NCBI GenBank assembly: GCA_028280145.1
Contig: JANQMM010000057.1
Span: 1-40,034, forward strand
DNA: 40,034 bases
Direction: 5' to 3'
Origin: Minisyncoccota bacterium
GTDB lineage: Bacteria; Patescibacteriota; Minisyncoccia; Phycocordibacterales; JACZSL01
Shown here: piece by piece, positions 1 to 8,397 of the stretch
Numbering within the stretch: the first letter of the stretch is position 1
Layout of the letters: every line of letters begins with the position of its first letter
Made by a program: the position numbers and the translations under genes
The notes under the pieces: model-generated
The model's input: only the letters and a program-made list of their open reading frames with translations
Told to the model about the DNA's origin: nothing
The model's database searches: none

Positions 1-638
1 CTCGCGCACAAACGCTTGAGTACGACATGGAGATCGATCGAGAGATACGTCTTGAACTTCGTGAGTACAAGGCGGCGTTGGTACAAAATTTACGCAACAA
101 TATCACCAAGGCGATATTTCGTCTTGCGTGGGTAACATACAATACGGCACAAGGAGCGAAAGGAGGGATTGATTCGTATAAGAAATTGATTGATCCTGAA
201 AGTGTCGTCGAGGGCCTCGGTGCGGGGATGAAACTGATTCAGTCTCATATTCCGGCCGGAGAGAAGGACCTGCAGTTTGATACAAAAGACACAAAAGGAA
301 AAGTGAAGTCCGCGGCATGGAATGCGACTCTTGAAACACTTGAAAGTGTCGGCGACCCGCAGGCTGTGGCAGTGCAGGTCATGAAAGATGTAAAAGGAGC
401 AATGGTGGGTGGACCTGACCTTTCACCGGAAGAGATTGAGATTTTGCGTACACAACATTTGCAAAATAACGAGGTTGATCGTGCACTTGCCGAAAGCTAC
501 GCAAAGAACGCTGAGCGAAGAAAAGAATTGCTACTTTTGGAAAGACAAATAGCGACAAAATACAACGAACTGCAGGAATGGAAGGCAAAAGAATATACAC
601 GTGTGAAGAATGCTCTAACACATGACTGTAAAGAGTAA
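1..638 (+). CDS. Hypothetical protein, 5'-truncated by window edge
   Basis: ORF 27..638; the same frame stays open upstream of the ATG to the window start (…R A Q T L E Y D M E I D…), so the true start is probably outside the window. Confidence 0.6.
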   Translation, partial: RAQTLEYDMEIDREIRLELREYKAALVQNLRNNITKAIFRLAWVTYNTAQGAKGGIDSYKKLIDPESVVEGLGAGMKLIQSHIPAGEKDLQFDTKDTKGKVKSAAWNATLETLESVGDPQAVAVQVMKDVKGAMVGGPDLSPEEIEILRTQHLQNNEVDRALAESYAKNAERRKELLLLERQIATKYNELQEWKAKEYTRVKNALTHDCKE

Positions 639-639
639 T

Positions 640-1182
640 ATGAAACGAAGTTTGATCACCATATCCATATTCCTTATCGCACTGATCCCAAGCGCAGTGG
701 GAGCGCAGACTATATCTCTTGGTGAAGGGGGAGATGTTGAATACACCGAAAAGTTTGAGTTTGAAAATGTAGAGCTATTCTATAACGGTGATGAGTTGGT
801 ACTCAGCGCTCATGACGAGAACGGTGATGGGGTATTTGAAACGTGGCTTTGGTATAGGGATGACATTGTTGTGCGCGAAGGACATGACACGGACACTGTT
901 GCGGGTCCGGATGCTTTCTTCGAGTTAAATACTAATGAAGACGTAACACGTGAGTTTGGCGAAGGAATTTCAACCTATACCAAACCAGATATCGTGTCAT
1001 TTGAAACACGCATTGAAGAAGGCGGTATATCCGAGACAGAAGACCTGGTGGGTGACCTCTCGTCCATTACTATTCCTGGTGGTAGCAATCCATTCTTGAT
1101 AGTGTTGTTTGTCATCATCGCCATTTTGGGATTTGTGTGGTGGAAAAGACAACGGAACAGGATAGAACAAACAACGGATTGA
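640..1182 (+). CDS. Hypothetical exported, membrane-anchored protein
   Basis: Likely start MKRSLITISIFLIALIPSAVGAQ (signal peptide); C-terminal TM 'NPFLIVLFVIIAILGFVWWKRQRNR'. Confidence 0.6.
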   Translation: MKRSLITISIFLIALIPSAVGAQTISLGEGGDVEYTEKFEFENVELFYNGDELVLSAHDENGDGVFETWLWYRDDIVVREGHDTDTVAGPDAFFELNTNEDVTREFGEGISTYTKPDIVSFETRIEEGGISETEDLVGDLSSITIPGGSNPFLIVLFVIIAILGFVWWKRQRNRIEQTTD

Positions 1183-1203
1183 CCTTCTTGCAGGCAATCA
1201 ATT

Positions 1204-1737
1204 CTAGCGGGCTACCTTTAAAAGAGCATCCCAGCCGACCTTAACGAATTCTTTTGTTTTTTCGTCAGTGAGGTTGCCATTCTCGTCAAACTTCTCACCA
1301 CCACCTCCGACCCAGAATTCCGGTTGACCCAGAACTTTCATATTCAAATGGAGTAGGGTTTGCTTGAGGTGGTATTGTGCCATTGCGCCACCGGCTCCTC
1401 CCGGACTGGTGCTTACCACAAGAACAGGCTTTCCATCAAAAGAATTTGCTTTGTACGGGCGTGATGCGACATCAATTGCATTTTTGAGCACCCCGGAAAC
1501 ACTCCTGTTGTACTCAGGGGTTGCGATGATCAGTGCGTCTGCGGATTCAATGAGTGTTTTAAATGCTGTTGCGGATTCCGGATACGCATCATCCATTTCC
1601 GCATTATAAAGAGGGAGACTCCCAATGTCTGCAACCTCAAGATTGACGTCTGCCGGAGTCAGCTCTTCAAACGCTCGCATCAAGCCTCTGTTCGTAGATT
1701 TTTTTCGCAAGCTTCCGACAATTCCAACAACTTTCAT
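1204..1737 (-). CDS. NADPH-dependent FMN reductase / flavodoxin-like protein
   Basis: MKVVGIVGSLRKKSTNRGLMRAF… and ATPEYNRSVSGVLKNAIDVASRP motifs; start placed at the ATG 7 nt downstream of TATAAT. Confidence 0.85.
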   Translation of the reverse strand: MKVVGIVGSLRKKSTNRGLMRAFEELTPADVNLEVADIGSLPLYNAEMDDAYPESATAFKTLIESADALIIATPEYNRSVSGVLKNAIDVASRPYKANSFDGKPVLVVSTSPGGAGGAMAQYHLKQTLLHLNMKVLGQPEFWVGGGGEKFDENGNLTDEKTKEFVKVGWDALLKVAR

Positions 1738-1790
1738 ATAGCTCATTATACGTATTTCTACCAAAGTTACGAGTTGTTATGACAAACGAA

Positions 1791-1818
1791 ACACCCGACG
1801 TGAAAATGCGTCGGGTGT
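1791..1818 (-). terminator. Intrinsic terminator-like hairpin after the HD-family gene
   Basis: ACACCCGACG-TGAAAATG-CGTCGGGTGT, 10-bp perfect stem; on the minus strand followed by TTCGTTTG. Confidence 0.6.
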
Positions 1819-1831
1819 TGTTGTGGTGTTC

Positions 1832-2473
1832 TCATGCGCTCAGAGCCGTGACCGAACGTTCCAAGTTCTCTCGGGCTTGTTCTTCGTATCGATTGTAGAA
1901 GAAATCGGTAATGTAGATCGAGTTCCTTGCAAGAAGTTTTCTCAATTTACCCAGCCGTTCTTCTCTGAACGTTTCGTCTGAGAGATGTTGATGTTCGCGT
2001 CGAATTTGCTCCTCGTAGGCATCGAAGACTTCCGGCTTCTGTCCCAAAACAACAAGGTCGATGTCCACGAACAATCCCTTGTCTCCTGCAAACGCCTCCC
2101 AATCGTCACTGTGTTTCGTGGCTACGATAAGGTCGAAGACCGTATCAGCATATCCCGAAAGGTTACTTGCAGTGAGGAAGTCGTGCGCATACTCTGCACT
2201 GTCTTGTTCGTTGCTCTCTGAGTCCGGTTTGTATATGTAATTCTGGAACCAGATGGCAAGTTCAAGGGCGTATTCGTTATCGGCAAGACGCCGCGCGCTT
2301 CTCAGTGCCTTGAGGTGCATGGCAATACGCTCAAGGGTGTGGTGATGCCTGCCTTCTTCTGAATATTGCTTTTGCAATAGCTGGAACATGGCGGTTTGAA
2401 ACTGACCCGTCATTCCAATGCTTTCTGCGAGTCTCTGCCATTGTTCCAACAGCCACTTCACGTTTCTGTTCAT
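1832..2473 (-). CDS. Predicted metal-dependent HD superfamily phosphohydrolase (COG4339-like)
   Basis: YSEEGRHHHTLERIAMHLKAL…ALELAIWFQNYIY…DLIVATKHS…DIDLVVLG pattern; AAGGAG Shine-Dalgarno 6 nt before ATG. Confidence 0.7.
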   Translation of the reverse strand: MNRNVKWLLEQWQRLAESIGMTGQFQTAMFQLLQKQYSEEGRHHHTLERIAMHLKALRSARRLADNEYALELAIWFQNYIYKPDSESNEQDSAEYAHDFLTASNLSGYADTVFDLIVATKHSDDWEAFAGDKGLFVDIDLVVLGQKPEVFDAYEEQIRREHQHLSDETFREERLGKLRKLLARNSIYITDFFYNRYEEQARENLERSVTALSA

Positions 2474-2508
2474 GGCTCTCTCCTTACTCAATACCGTGAT
2501 CTGGTGTG

Positions 2509-2536
2509 ATTTTAAAATATGTTCACTTCTTGTCAA
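2509..2536 (-). promoter_or_regulatory. Sigma70-type promoter for the HD-family gene
   Basis: Minus strand TTGACA-N16-TAAAAT. Confidence 0.65.
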
Positions 2537-2633
2537 CACCTGGTATTTTCAAGGAGAATCGCTTTGCGCCGATTTGTTATTGCGTAAAGGGACTCATATT
2601 TTATGGAGATATGTTTAATGATATAATGAGGTC

Positions 2634-2867
2634 ATGAAAAAGAATTGCGAAAGTTGTCTTATGCCCTTAAGCGCTGATCCGGGTACTCCGGAACACGACT
2701 CGTACTGTAGTCTTTGTTATAGGGACGGCGCGTTTCTATACGGAGGGGATGATGTAAAAGAGTTTCAACGCATTTCTTATGAAGGCATGATCGCAAGCGG
2801 AATGAATCGATTTCTTGCAAAGTTCTATGCATGGATGATCCAGTTTGCTCCGCGATGGAAAAAATAG
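2634..2867 (+). CDS. Putative zinc-ribbon protein
   Basis: NCESCLMPL…YCSLCYRDGAFLYGG, two CxxC pairs typical of zinc-ribbon_2. Confidence 0.7.
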   Translation: MKKNCESCLMPLSADPGTPEHDSYCSLCYRDGAFLYGGDDVKEFQRISYEGMIASGMNRFLAKFYAWMIQFAPRWKK

Positions 2868-2868
2868 C

Positions 2869-3369
2869 ATGCAGACAACTAAGAAAAAAAATGTAGACAC
2901 CGTCAGCAACGCCGATGTGTATGACTTCATCACACGAAGACCGTGTGCCACGATTGCTACATCACGAGAGGGAAGTTCCGCAGACCTCGCTCATGTGTTT
3001 GTGTACTTTGATCTGGCATTCAACGGTTATTTTCTTTCGAAGATCGATACACGCAAGGTAGACAATATCTCCGGGAATCCACATGTGAGTTTATTGTTCT
3101 CCGATATCGATAGCTTGCAACAGGTTGAATATCTTGCAAATGCACGCATCATTGATGATACGGAGGAGATCACCACTGTGCTTCCAAAGATCCAAGACAT
3201 TTTACAGGATGCTCGTGCCGAATACTGGATTCCTCCGGTGACACAAGTGCCGGGTAACGGCTACTGTATTGTCGAGCTTACACCAATGGCGATCACGTAT
3301 CGCGACTATGCCCGGGAAAAGAAAGACGCAGGAGCCCACCAATTCAAGCTCGATATGAGCGCTCTCTGA
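2869..3369 (+). CDS. Pyridoxamine 5'-phosphate oxidase-like FMN-binding split-barrel protein
   Basis: DFITRRPCATIATSREGSSADLAHVFVYFD…FLSKIDTRKVDNISGNPHVSLLF pattern. Confidence 0.7.
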   Translation: MQTTKKKNVDTVSNADVYDFITRRPCATIATSREGSSADLAHVFVYFDLAFNGYFLSKIDTRKVDNISGNPHVSLLFSDIDSLQQVEYLANARIIDDTEEITTVLPKIQDILQDARAEYWIPPVTQVPGNGYCIVELTPMAITYRDYAREKKDAGAHQFKLDMSAL

Positions 3370-3499
3370 GCGCCTGGCCACAGCCTTTAAAGATTGGTAA
3401 AACAGCTTTTTATATTGCAACTCATTTTTCCACTTCTGTTTATAAGTGCACTCGCTTTTCATTTTAGAGGAAAGGTAGTATGGTACATACCTTGTTTGT

Positions 3500-4234
3500 A
3501 TGAAGAAAAAGTTTCTGATACTCCAGGCGCGGCCCGATGAGATCTCCGATCTTGAGTTCGACGCGATCTTAAAACACGGCGGATTGTCTCACGATGAGGT
3601 TGAGCGTATTCGTATGGAAGAAGGCGATCTTCCTGATATTGATCTTGAAGAATATGCCGCAGTTATTGTTGGCGGTAGTCCGTATTGTGTTACGGACGAA
3701 GAGAAAACAGAAGAGCAAAAAAGACTGGAACTACAGTCACGCACGTTGCTCGAAAACATCATCGAAAAGGATTTTCCATATCTTGGCGCGTGTTACGGAC
3801 ACAGCCTTCTGTCCAGTCTGCACGGCGGGAAGGTAGAACAAAAAGGCGTATATGCGGAGACGCCGGGCGGAGTCACTATACACCTGACTGAGGCAGGTAA
3901 AGTAGATCCGTTACTTGCGGGACTTCCGGAAGACTTTCGCGTGTTTGCGGGACACAAAGAATCCTGCACCGTCTTGCCGGATGATGCTGTGCTACTTGCC
4001 TCAAGCGACACCTGTCCGCATCACATATATCGCATCGGTGAGAATGTGTATTCGGTACAGTTTCATCCGGAGTTGGATATTCACGGCATTCAAAGACGCA
4101 TTGAGGCTTATAAGTATAAGGGATACTTTCCACCCGAGCAGGCGGAATCCCTTAAACAGGCTATGGAGGATGAGTTGGTGACAGTGCCTTTTGACATACT
4201 AAAGCGATTTGTTGATCGTTACAAAGATACATAA
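3500..4234 (+). CDS. Class I glutamine amidotransferase-like protein
   Basis: YLGACYGHSLLSSLHGG nucleophile elbow and VYSVQFHPE motif. Confidence 0.8.
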   Translation: MKKKFLILQARPDEISDLEFDAILKHGGLSHDEVERIRMEEGDLPDIDLEEYAAVIVGGSPYCVTDEEKTEEQKRLELQSRTLLENIIEKDFPYLGACYGHSLLSSLHGGKVEQKGVYAETPGGVTIHLTEAGKVDPLLAGLPEDFRVFAGHKESCTVLPDDAVLLASSDTCPHHIYRIGENVYSVQFHPELDIHGIQRRIEAYKYKGYFPPEQAESLKQAMEDELVTVPFDILKRFVDRYKDT

Positions 4235-4245
4235 TATGAAGAATA

Positions 4246-4267
4246 GGGCGCTTCTTAGCGCTCTTTT
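4246..4267 (+). terminator. Intrinsic terminator
   Basis: GGGCGC-TTCTTA-GCGCTC followed by TTTTATT. Confidence 0.65.
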
Positions 4268-4344
4268 ATTAGGTCACACAAACAGTCTATAGACTTTTTA
4301 ATCAAAAGAGGTACACTGGTCGTGCCTATAAAAACCGCATACAT

Positions 4345-5616
4345 ATGGACAAAAAGAACATCATTCTTTTCGTGAATAATCTACCCTCGGCTGCTCTTGA
4401 AAGCTTCGTAGCGTATAAGAAAGCATCAAAGCAAAAACTACGCATTGCCGTTATTCGTGACTCGCGCAGAAGGTCAGCACGAGCAGGAAAGAAGAACGAA
4501 GCCATAGATATTGAACTTTCCTGTGACCTAAGTGATTCTGAAAAAGTCGCAGAAACACTTCTGCCATTTCATGATGAGATTAAAGCGGTGACGTGTCGTG
4601 GGGATGCTCACATTGATGCCTTCAAGAAGGTTATTCCGAATGTGCCTTATTTGCGCACTCCCACCAGTGAATCGCTTGATTGGAGCATCGATAAAATCAA
4701 GATGCGCAAGCGTTTCGCTTCACACAAAAGATCGATCACACCAAAGTTCATGGTGGTACGTGATGCAAAAAAGAAGACCATTGCTGAAATTGCAAAAAAG
4801 ATCAAATTTCCACTCATCATAAAACCCTCAGGGCTTTTTATGAGCATGCTTGTAACCAAGTGTTACCACGAAGAGGAGTTGGAAAAAGAGCTCAAAAAAG
4901 TGCTACGTAAAGCAAAAAAAGTATATGCGGACAATGGAAAGAACGAGACCCCACAGATTCTTGTCGAGGAGTTCATCGAAGGTGAAATGTATTCCGTTGA
5001 CGCGTATATAACTGCCCGTGGACGGATCTATTTCTGTCCACTTGTTCATGTCACCACGGGAAAGCAGATTGGGCGCGATGACTTTTATTCCTACAAAGCT
5101 TTGACTCCTACAACACTTCGAAAACCTGCGATTGAACAAGCGGAAGCTGTTGCAAAAAGTGCGATCAAAGCGCTAGGGCTACGGAGTAGTACTGCACACA
5201 TTGAACTCATGCGCACAGATAGCGGGTGGAAGGTGGTGGAGGTTGGTCCACGCATTGGTGGTTTTCGTCATGATCTCTATAAACTTGCCTTCGGTATTGA
5301 TCACGGGGCAAACGATATTCGTATTCGGGTACCGGAACAACCTGTCGTCAGCAAAAAAAAGCTGGGCTATGCGTGTGCGATGAAGTTTTATCCGGAAAAG
5401 GAGGGGCTACTCACTCAGCTTAAAGGGATTAAAAAGATACAGGAATTCAAATCGGTGAAAAAGGTGAAGCAAAACAAAAAGATTGGCGATAAATGTCTCT
5501 TTGCAAAACACGGAGGTGTTAGTGTAGTAAATGTGATCCTTTTCAACAAAGAACGTTCAAAACTCCTCGCTGACGTACGCCGTATTGAAAAAAGTCTTAC
5601 TATTGTGACGAAATAG
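4345..5616 (+). CDS. ATP-grasp domain protein
   Basis: KFPLIIKPSGLFMSMLVTKCYHEEELEKEL…ILVEEFIEGEMYSVDAYI…HIELMRTDSGWKVVEVGPRIGG. Confidence 0.75.
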   Translation: MDKKNIILFVNNLPSAALESFVAYKKASKQKLRIAVIRDSRRRSARAGKKNEAIDIELSCDLSDSEKVAETLLPFHDEIKAVTCRGDAHIDAFKKVIPNVPYLRTPTSESLDWSIDKIKMRKRFASHKRSITPKFMVVRDAKKKTIAEIAKKIKFPLIIKPSGLFMSMLVTKCYHEEELEKELKKVLRKAKKVYADNGKNETPQILVEEFIEGEMYSVDAYITARGRIYFCPLVHVTTGKQIGRDDFYSYKALTPTTLRKPAIEQAEAVAKSAIKALGLRSSTAHIELMRTDSGWKVVEVGPRIGGFRHDLYKLAFGIDHGANDIRIRVPEQPVVSKKKLGYACAMKFYPEKEGLLTQLKGIKKIQEFKSVKKVKQNKKIGDKCLFAKHGGVSVVNVILFNKERSKLLADVRRIEKSLTIVTK

Positions 5617-5638
5617 CAAGGAGCGCTATACTTCCATT

Positions 5639-5896
5639 ATGCATTATGTCTACATTGTGGCGTGTGCTGATGGATCACTTTATACAGGCTATACTACCGA
5701 CATCCAAAGGCGTGTAAAAGAACACAACAGAGAACTTCCGGGCGGGGCGGCCTATACCGCGGGACGGGCTCCGGTCACACTTCTCTATAGCGAGACGTGT
5801 GCGTCACGATCCCTTGCTCAAAAACGTGAACATCAGATAAAATCCCTCTCAAGAGAGCGAAAGCTTGCTTTGATCCACGAGAGTGGAGCAAATTAA
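5639..5896 (+). CDS. GIY-YIG nuclease family protein (YhbQ/UPF0213-like)
   Basis: MHYVYIVACADGSLYTGYTTDIQRRVKEHN…AAYTAGRAPVTLLYSE. Confidence 0.9.
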   Translation: MHYVYIVACADGSLYTGYTTDIQRRVKEHNRELPGGAAYTAGRAPVTLLYSETCASRSLAQKREHQIKSLSRERKLALIHESGAN

Positions 5897-5917
5897 TTTT
5901 TTTTGTATACTAATTGT

Positions 5918-7042
5918 ATGAATAATACGACTATCGGTATTTTAATCGGGATAGCACTTTTTGGTGTTGTTGCGGTTATCGTGTTCCAAGACGAAGGGCC
6001 ACCACGTGTTGATTTTCATGAAATTATTTCCGATGAAGAGGAAGTGGCGGCAACTAGTTCCGAAGAGTCGGAAGAAGTCACGCAAGAAGCAGAAGCAGGA
6101 ACAGTTGATACTTCAACGGATGCCGCAGACGAAACGGGGGTGGAGCCTGAGATGACAGAGGAAACAGTTTCATCCGGAGACGTCGAAGAGGATACCACAA
6201 CAGAGGAAGGGGCAGGTCAGAGTGAAGAAGTAGAAGGAGTTGTGGCAACGACGACCGAGGAAGAAGTGATTAATGAAGAGCAAGGAAGTGAAGAGCAAAC
6301 AGCGACTTCTACTTCTGAGACGACGAGTGCAACTACAACAGATGAAGCTGAAGAAAACGAAGGAGGAGTTGCCGCACCGTCTGATCTTATGATGCACATA
6401 CCGTTTGATGAAACAGGAGGCTCAATAGCATCTGATATATCCGGACATGGTAACTTCGGAACGCTTCTTAGTGTTGATACGGAAATTGCGTGGAACGGTG
6501 GAGCGGTTGACGGCGCACTCTTTTTGGACGGACAAAACGATCATGTTGCGATTTCTCATTCGGAAACACTTAATCTCGGAGCTCAAACACAAAGCTACTC
6601 AATTTCATTTTGGTTTCGGTCAACAAATGATCCTGGCGGAGAACGGGAGATCATCGGAAAAGGTGGGCGCAGCGGTTCTTCACCTTTCGATATTCGAATT
6701 AACAGCGAAGGAGAGGTTTCATTTCGTGTCTCAGACGGATTTGCGGCAAGCACACTTCGAACGGATGTCTCGATCGTGAATGGCTCGTGGAATCATGTTG
6801 TCGCTCTTCGTGACGTTAACTCGGATCGATTACGTTTGTATATAAACGGTATTGTGCGCGGTGGTATTACATTTGATCAGACAAATGAAAGCCTTCGGAA
6901 TGCTTTGCCGGTATACATCAATCGCTACGAGCTTGCAGGGAACGCGTATGCTCATCACAATTTCGGCATTGACGATCTCTATATCTACAATCGCAAGCTC
7001 GAAACAAATGAGATCACAGAACTCTTTAAGGCGCGACAATAG
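5918..7042 (+). CDS. LamG-like jellyroll surface protein with Glu/Thr-rich linker
   Basis: N-terminal TM, long E/T/S-rich linker, then HIPFDETGGSIASDISGHGNFGTL…GALFLDGQNDHVAI…NHVVALRD…LRLYINGIVRG…IDDLYIYNRKL. Confidence 0.8.
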   Translation: MNNTTIGILIGIALFGVVAVIVFQDEGPPRVDFHEIISDEEEVAATSSEESEEVTQEAEAGTVDTSTDAADETGVEPEMTEETVSSGDVEEDTTTEEGAGQSEEVEGVVATTTEEEVINEEQGSEEQTATSTSETTSATTTDEAEENEGGVAAPSDLMMHIPFDETGGSIASDISGHGNFGTLLSVDTEIAWNGGAVDGALFLDGQNDHVAISHSETLNLGAQTQSYSISFWFRSTNDPGGEREIIGKGGRSGSSPFDIRINSEGEVSFRVSDGFAASTLRTDVSIVNGSWNHVVALRDVNSDRLRLYINGIVRGGITFDQTNESLRNALPVYINRYELAGNAYAHHNFGIDDLYIYNRKLETNEITELFKARQ

Positions 7043-8055
7043 TGAAGCTCAGTAAGAAAAATATCTCATACACGACGATAGTTATCCTCATTGGGGCACT
7101 TCTCTATATTGTGTATACAAATTACACCTTACATAAAGAGAATGAACTGCTCTATGCGGACTTGTTGAAGACCGAAGCTGAATACGCTTCAACTACGGTA
7201 GCGTTGAGCGAGGTGATCCAATCATTGCAAACAGATCTTGAAACAACACTCGGTGACAATGCTGTAAAGGATCAAAAGCTTGCAGACACCATCAGTGTGT
7301 TGGAAGGGGTGCGAGGCAATCTTGAGCTTGCACAAAGTGAACGGGATCAATTGCAAGTGGATCTAAAGAAGGAAGAAGCAAAGATCGGCATTCTCTCCGA
7401 ACAGGTAAGTTCGATCACCAATGTTGTCACGCAAATAGACAAATTATCAAAGACAGATGAGGAATTGCTCCAAAAATATTCTAAAGTATATTTTCTAAAC
7501 GAACATTACATACCCGAGAACCTGGTGCTCATTGGGGATGAGTATGTATACAACAGTGCTAACCGGTATTGGTTTCATCGGGACGCCTATCAACATGTGA
7601 AGCGTTTGATGGAGGATGCGTATGCAGATGGCATTGATATGACCATTATCTCCGCGTACCGCTCATTTTATACTCAGGCCACCCTCAAGGAAGCTTATAC
7701 TGTCACGTACGGTGAGGGGGCAAATGCATTTTCTGCAGACCAGGGATACTCCGAGCATCAGCTCGGCACGACAATTGACTTTACTAGTTCAACAGTTGGT
7801 CCGAGCCTTGAAGGGTTTGATGAGACTGAAGCATATGCTTGGCTTTTGCAACACGCACATAAGTATGGATTCATACAATCGTATCCGCCGAATAATGAAT
7901 ATTATATCTTTGAACCATGGCATTGGCGTTTTGTGGGTGTTGCGCTTGCTACCAAACTTCACACGGAAGGAAAATATTTTTATGATGAAGAACAACGTGT
8001 TCTCTCCGGATACTTGCTCTCGATCTTTGACCCCATTCCGGAGGCAAGTGAGTGA
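7042..8055 (+). CDS. D-alanyl-D-alanine carboxypeptidase, VanY-like (peptidase M15)
   Basis: SAYRSFYTQATL…GYSEHQLGTTIDFT…EPWHWRFVG; TM plus coiled-coil N-terminus; GTG start overlapping the LamG stop by 1 nt. Confidence 0.85.
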   Translation: MKLSKKNISYTTIVILIGALLYIVYTNYTLHKENELLYADLLKTEAEYASTTVALSEVIQSLQTDLETTLGDNAVKDQKLADTISVLEGVRGNLELAQSERDQLQVDLKKEEAKIGILSEQVSSITNVVTQIDKLSKTDEELLQKYSKVYFLNEHYIPENLVLIGDEYVYNSANRYWFHRDAYQHVKRLMEDAYADGIDMTIISAYRSFYTQATLKEAYTVTYGEGANAFSADQGYSEHQLGTTIDFTSSTVGPSLEGFDETEAYAWLLQHAHKYGFIQSYPPNNEYYIFEPWHWRFVGVALATKLHTEGKYFYDEEQRVLSGYLLSIFDPIPEASE

Positions 8056-8169
8056 ATTGTTTCTACCGACGTCTTACATTTTCGTTTTCTCATGAAGGCC
8101 GGTATAGTGCCAAGCGCCGCTTAAAACAAGACTCAAACTATCCACAGCATTGTTGTTGGAAACTTGATA

Positions 8170-8175
8170 TATAAT
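8170..8175 (+). promoter_or_regulatory. Candidate extended -10 for nrdA transcript
   Basis: TTGATATATAATGG (TGA upstream of TATATA/TATAAT); would give a leader of roughly 215 nt. Confidence 0.4.
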
Positions 8176-8397
8176 GGTGGAACGAGAAGCCCGCACCTTG
8201 AAACACATCTGTCGAGACGTGAACTCTTTTTGTGTCCACACTGATAAAGTTCACATTGTCTTGATTTATTGGTTACACTCACATCCTCACGAAGGTCCTG
8301 CTATTTCCTACACCAGCACCACCTTTTCCGAGGCGGCTTTTTGTTCCGAGAAAAAATAATTTAAGACGATTATTAACTAATAGTGGAGAGTTAGTAT

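Noticed and set aside
3359-3373. GCGCTC-TCT-GAGCGC hairpin around the stop of the PNPOx-like gene
   Set aside because: Short and without a T-run; likely chance or a weak transcript-end structure.
6016-6399. Minus-strand Ser/Val-rich ORFs
   Set aside because: Antisense shadows of the GAA/GAG/ACA-rich linker of the LamG protein.
8138-8146. CTATCCACA, one mismatch from a DnaA box, upstream of nrdA
   Set aside because: A single imperfect site; DnaA control of nrd is known in E. coli but one near-match is not enough evidence.
8174-8359. 61-aa ORF upstream of nrdA
   Set aside because: Its ATG overlaps the -10 (TATAATG); composition is non-protein-like and it sits in the nrdA leader.
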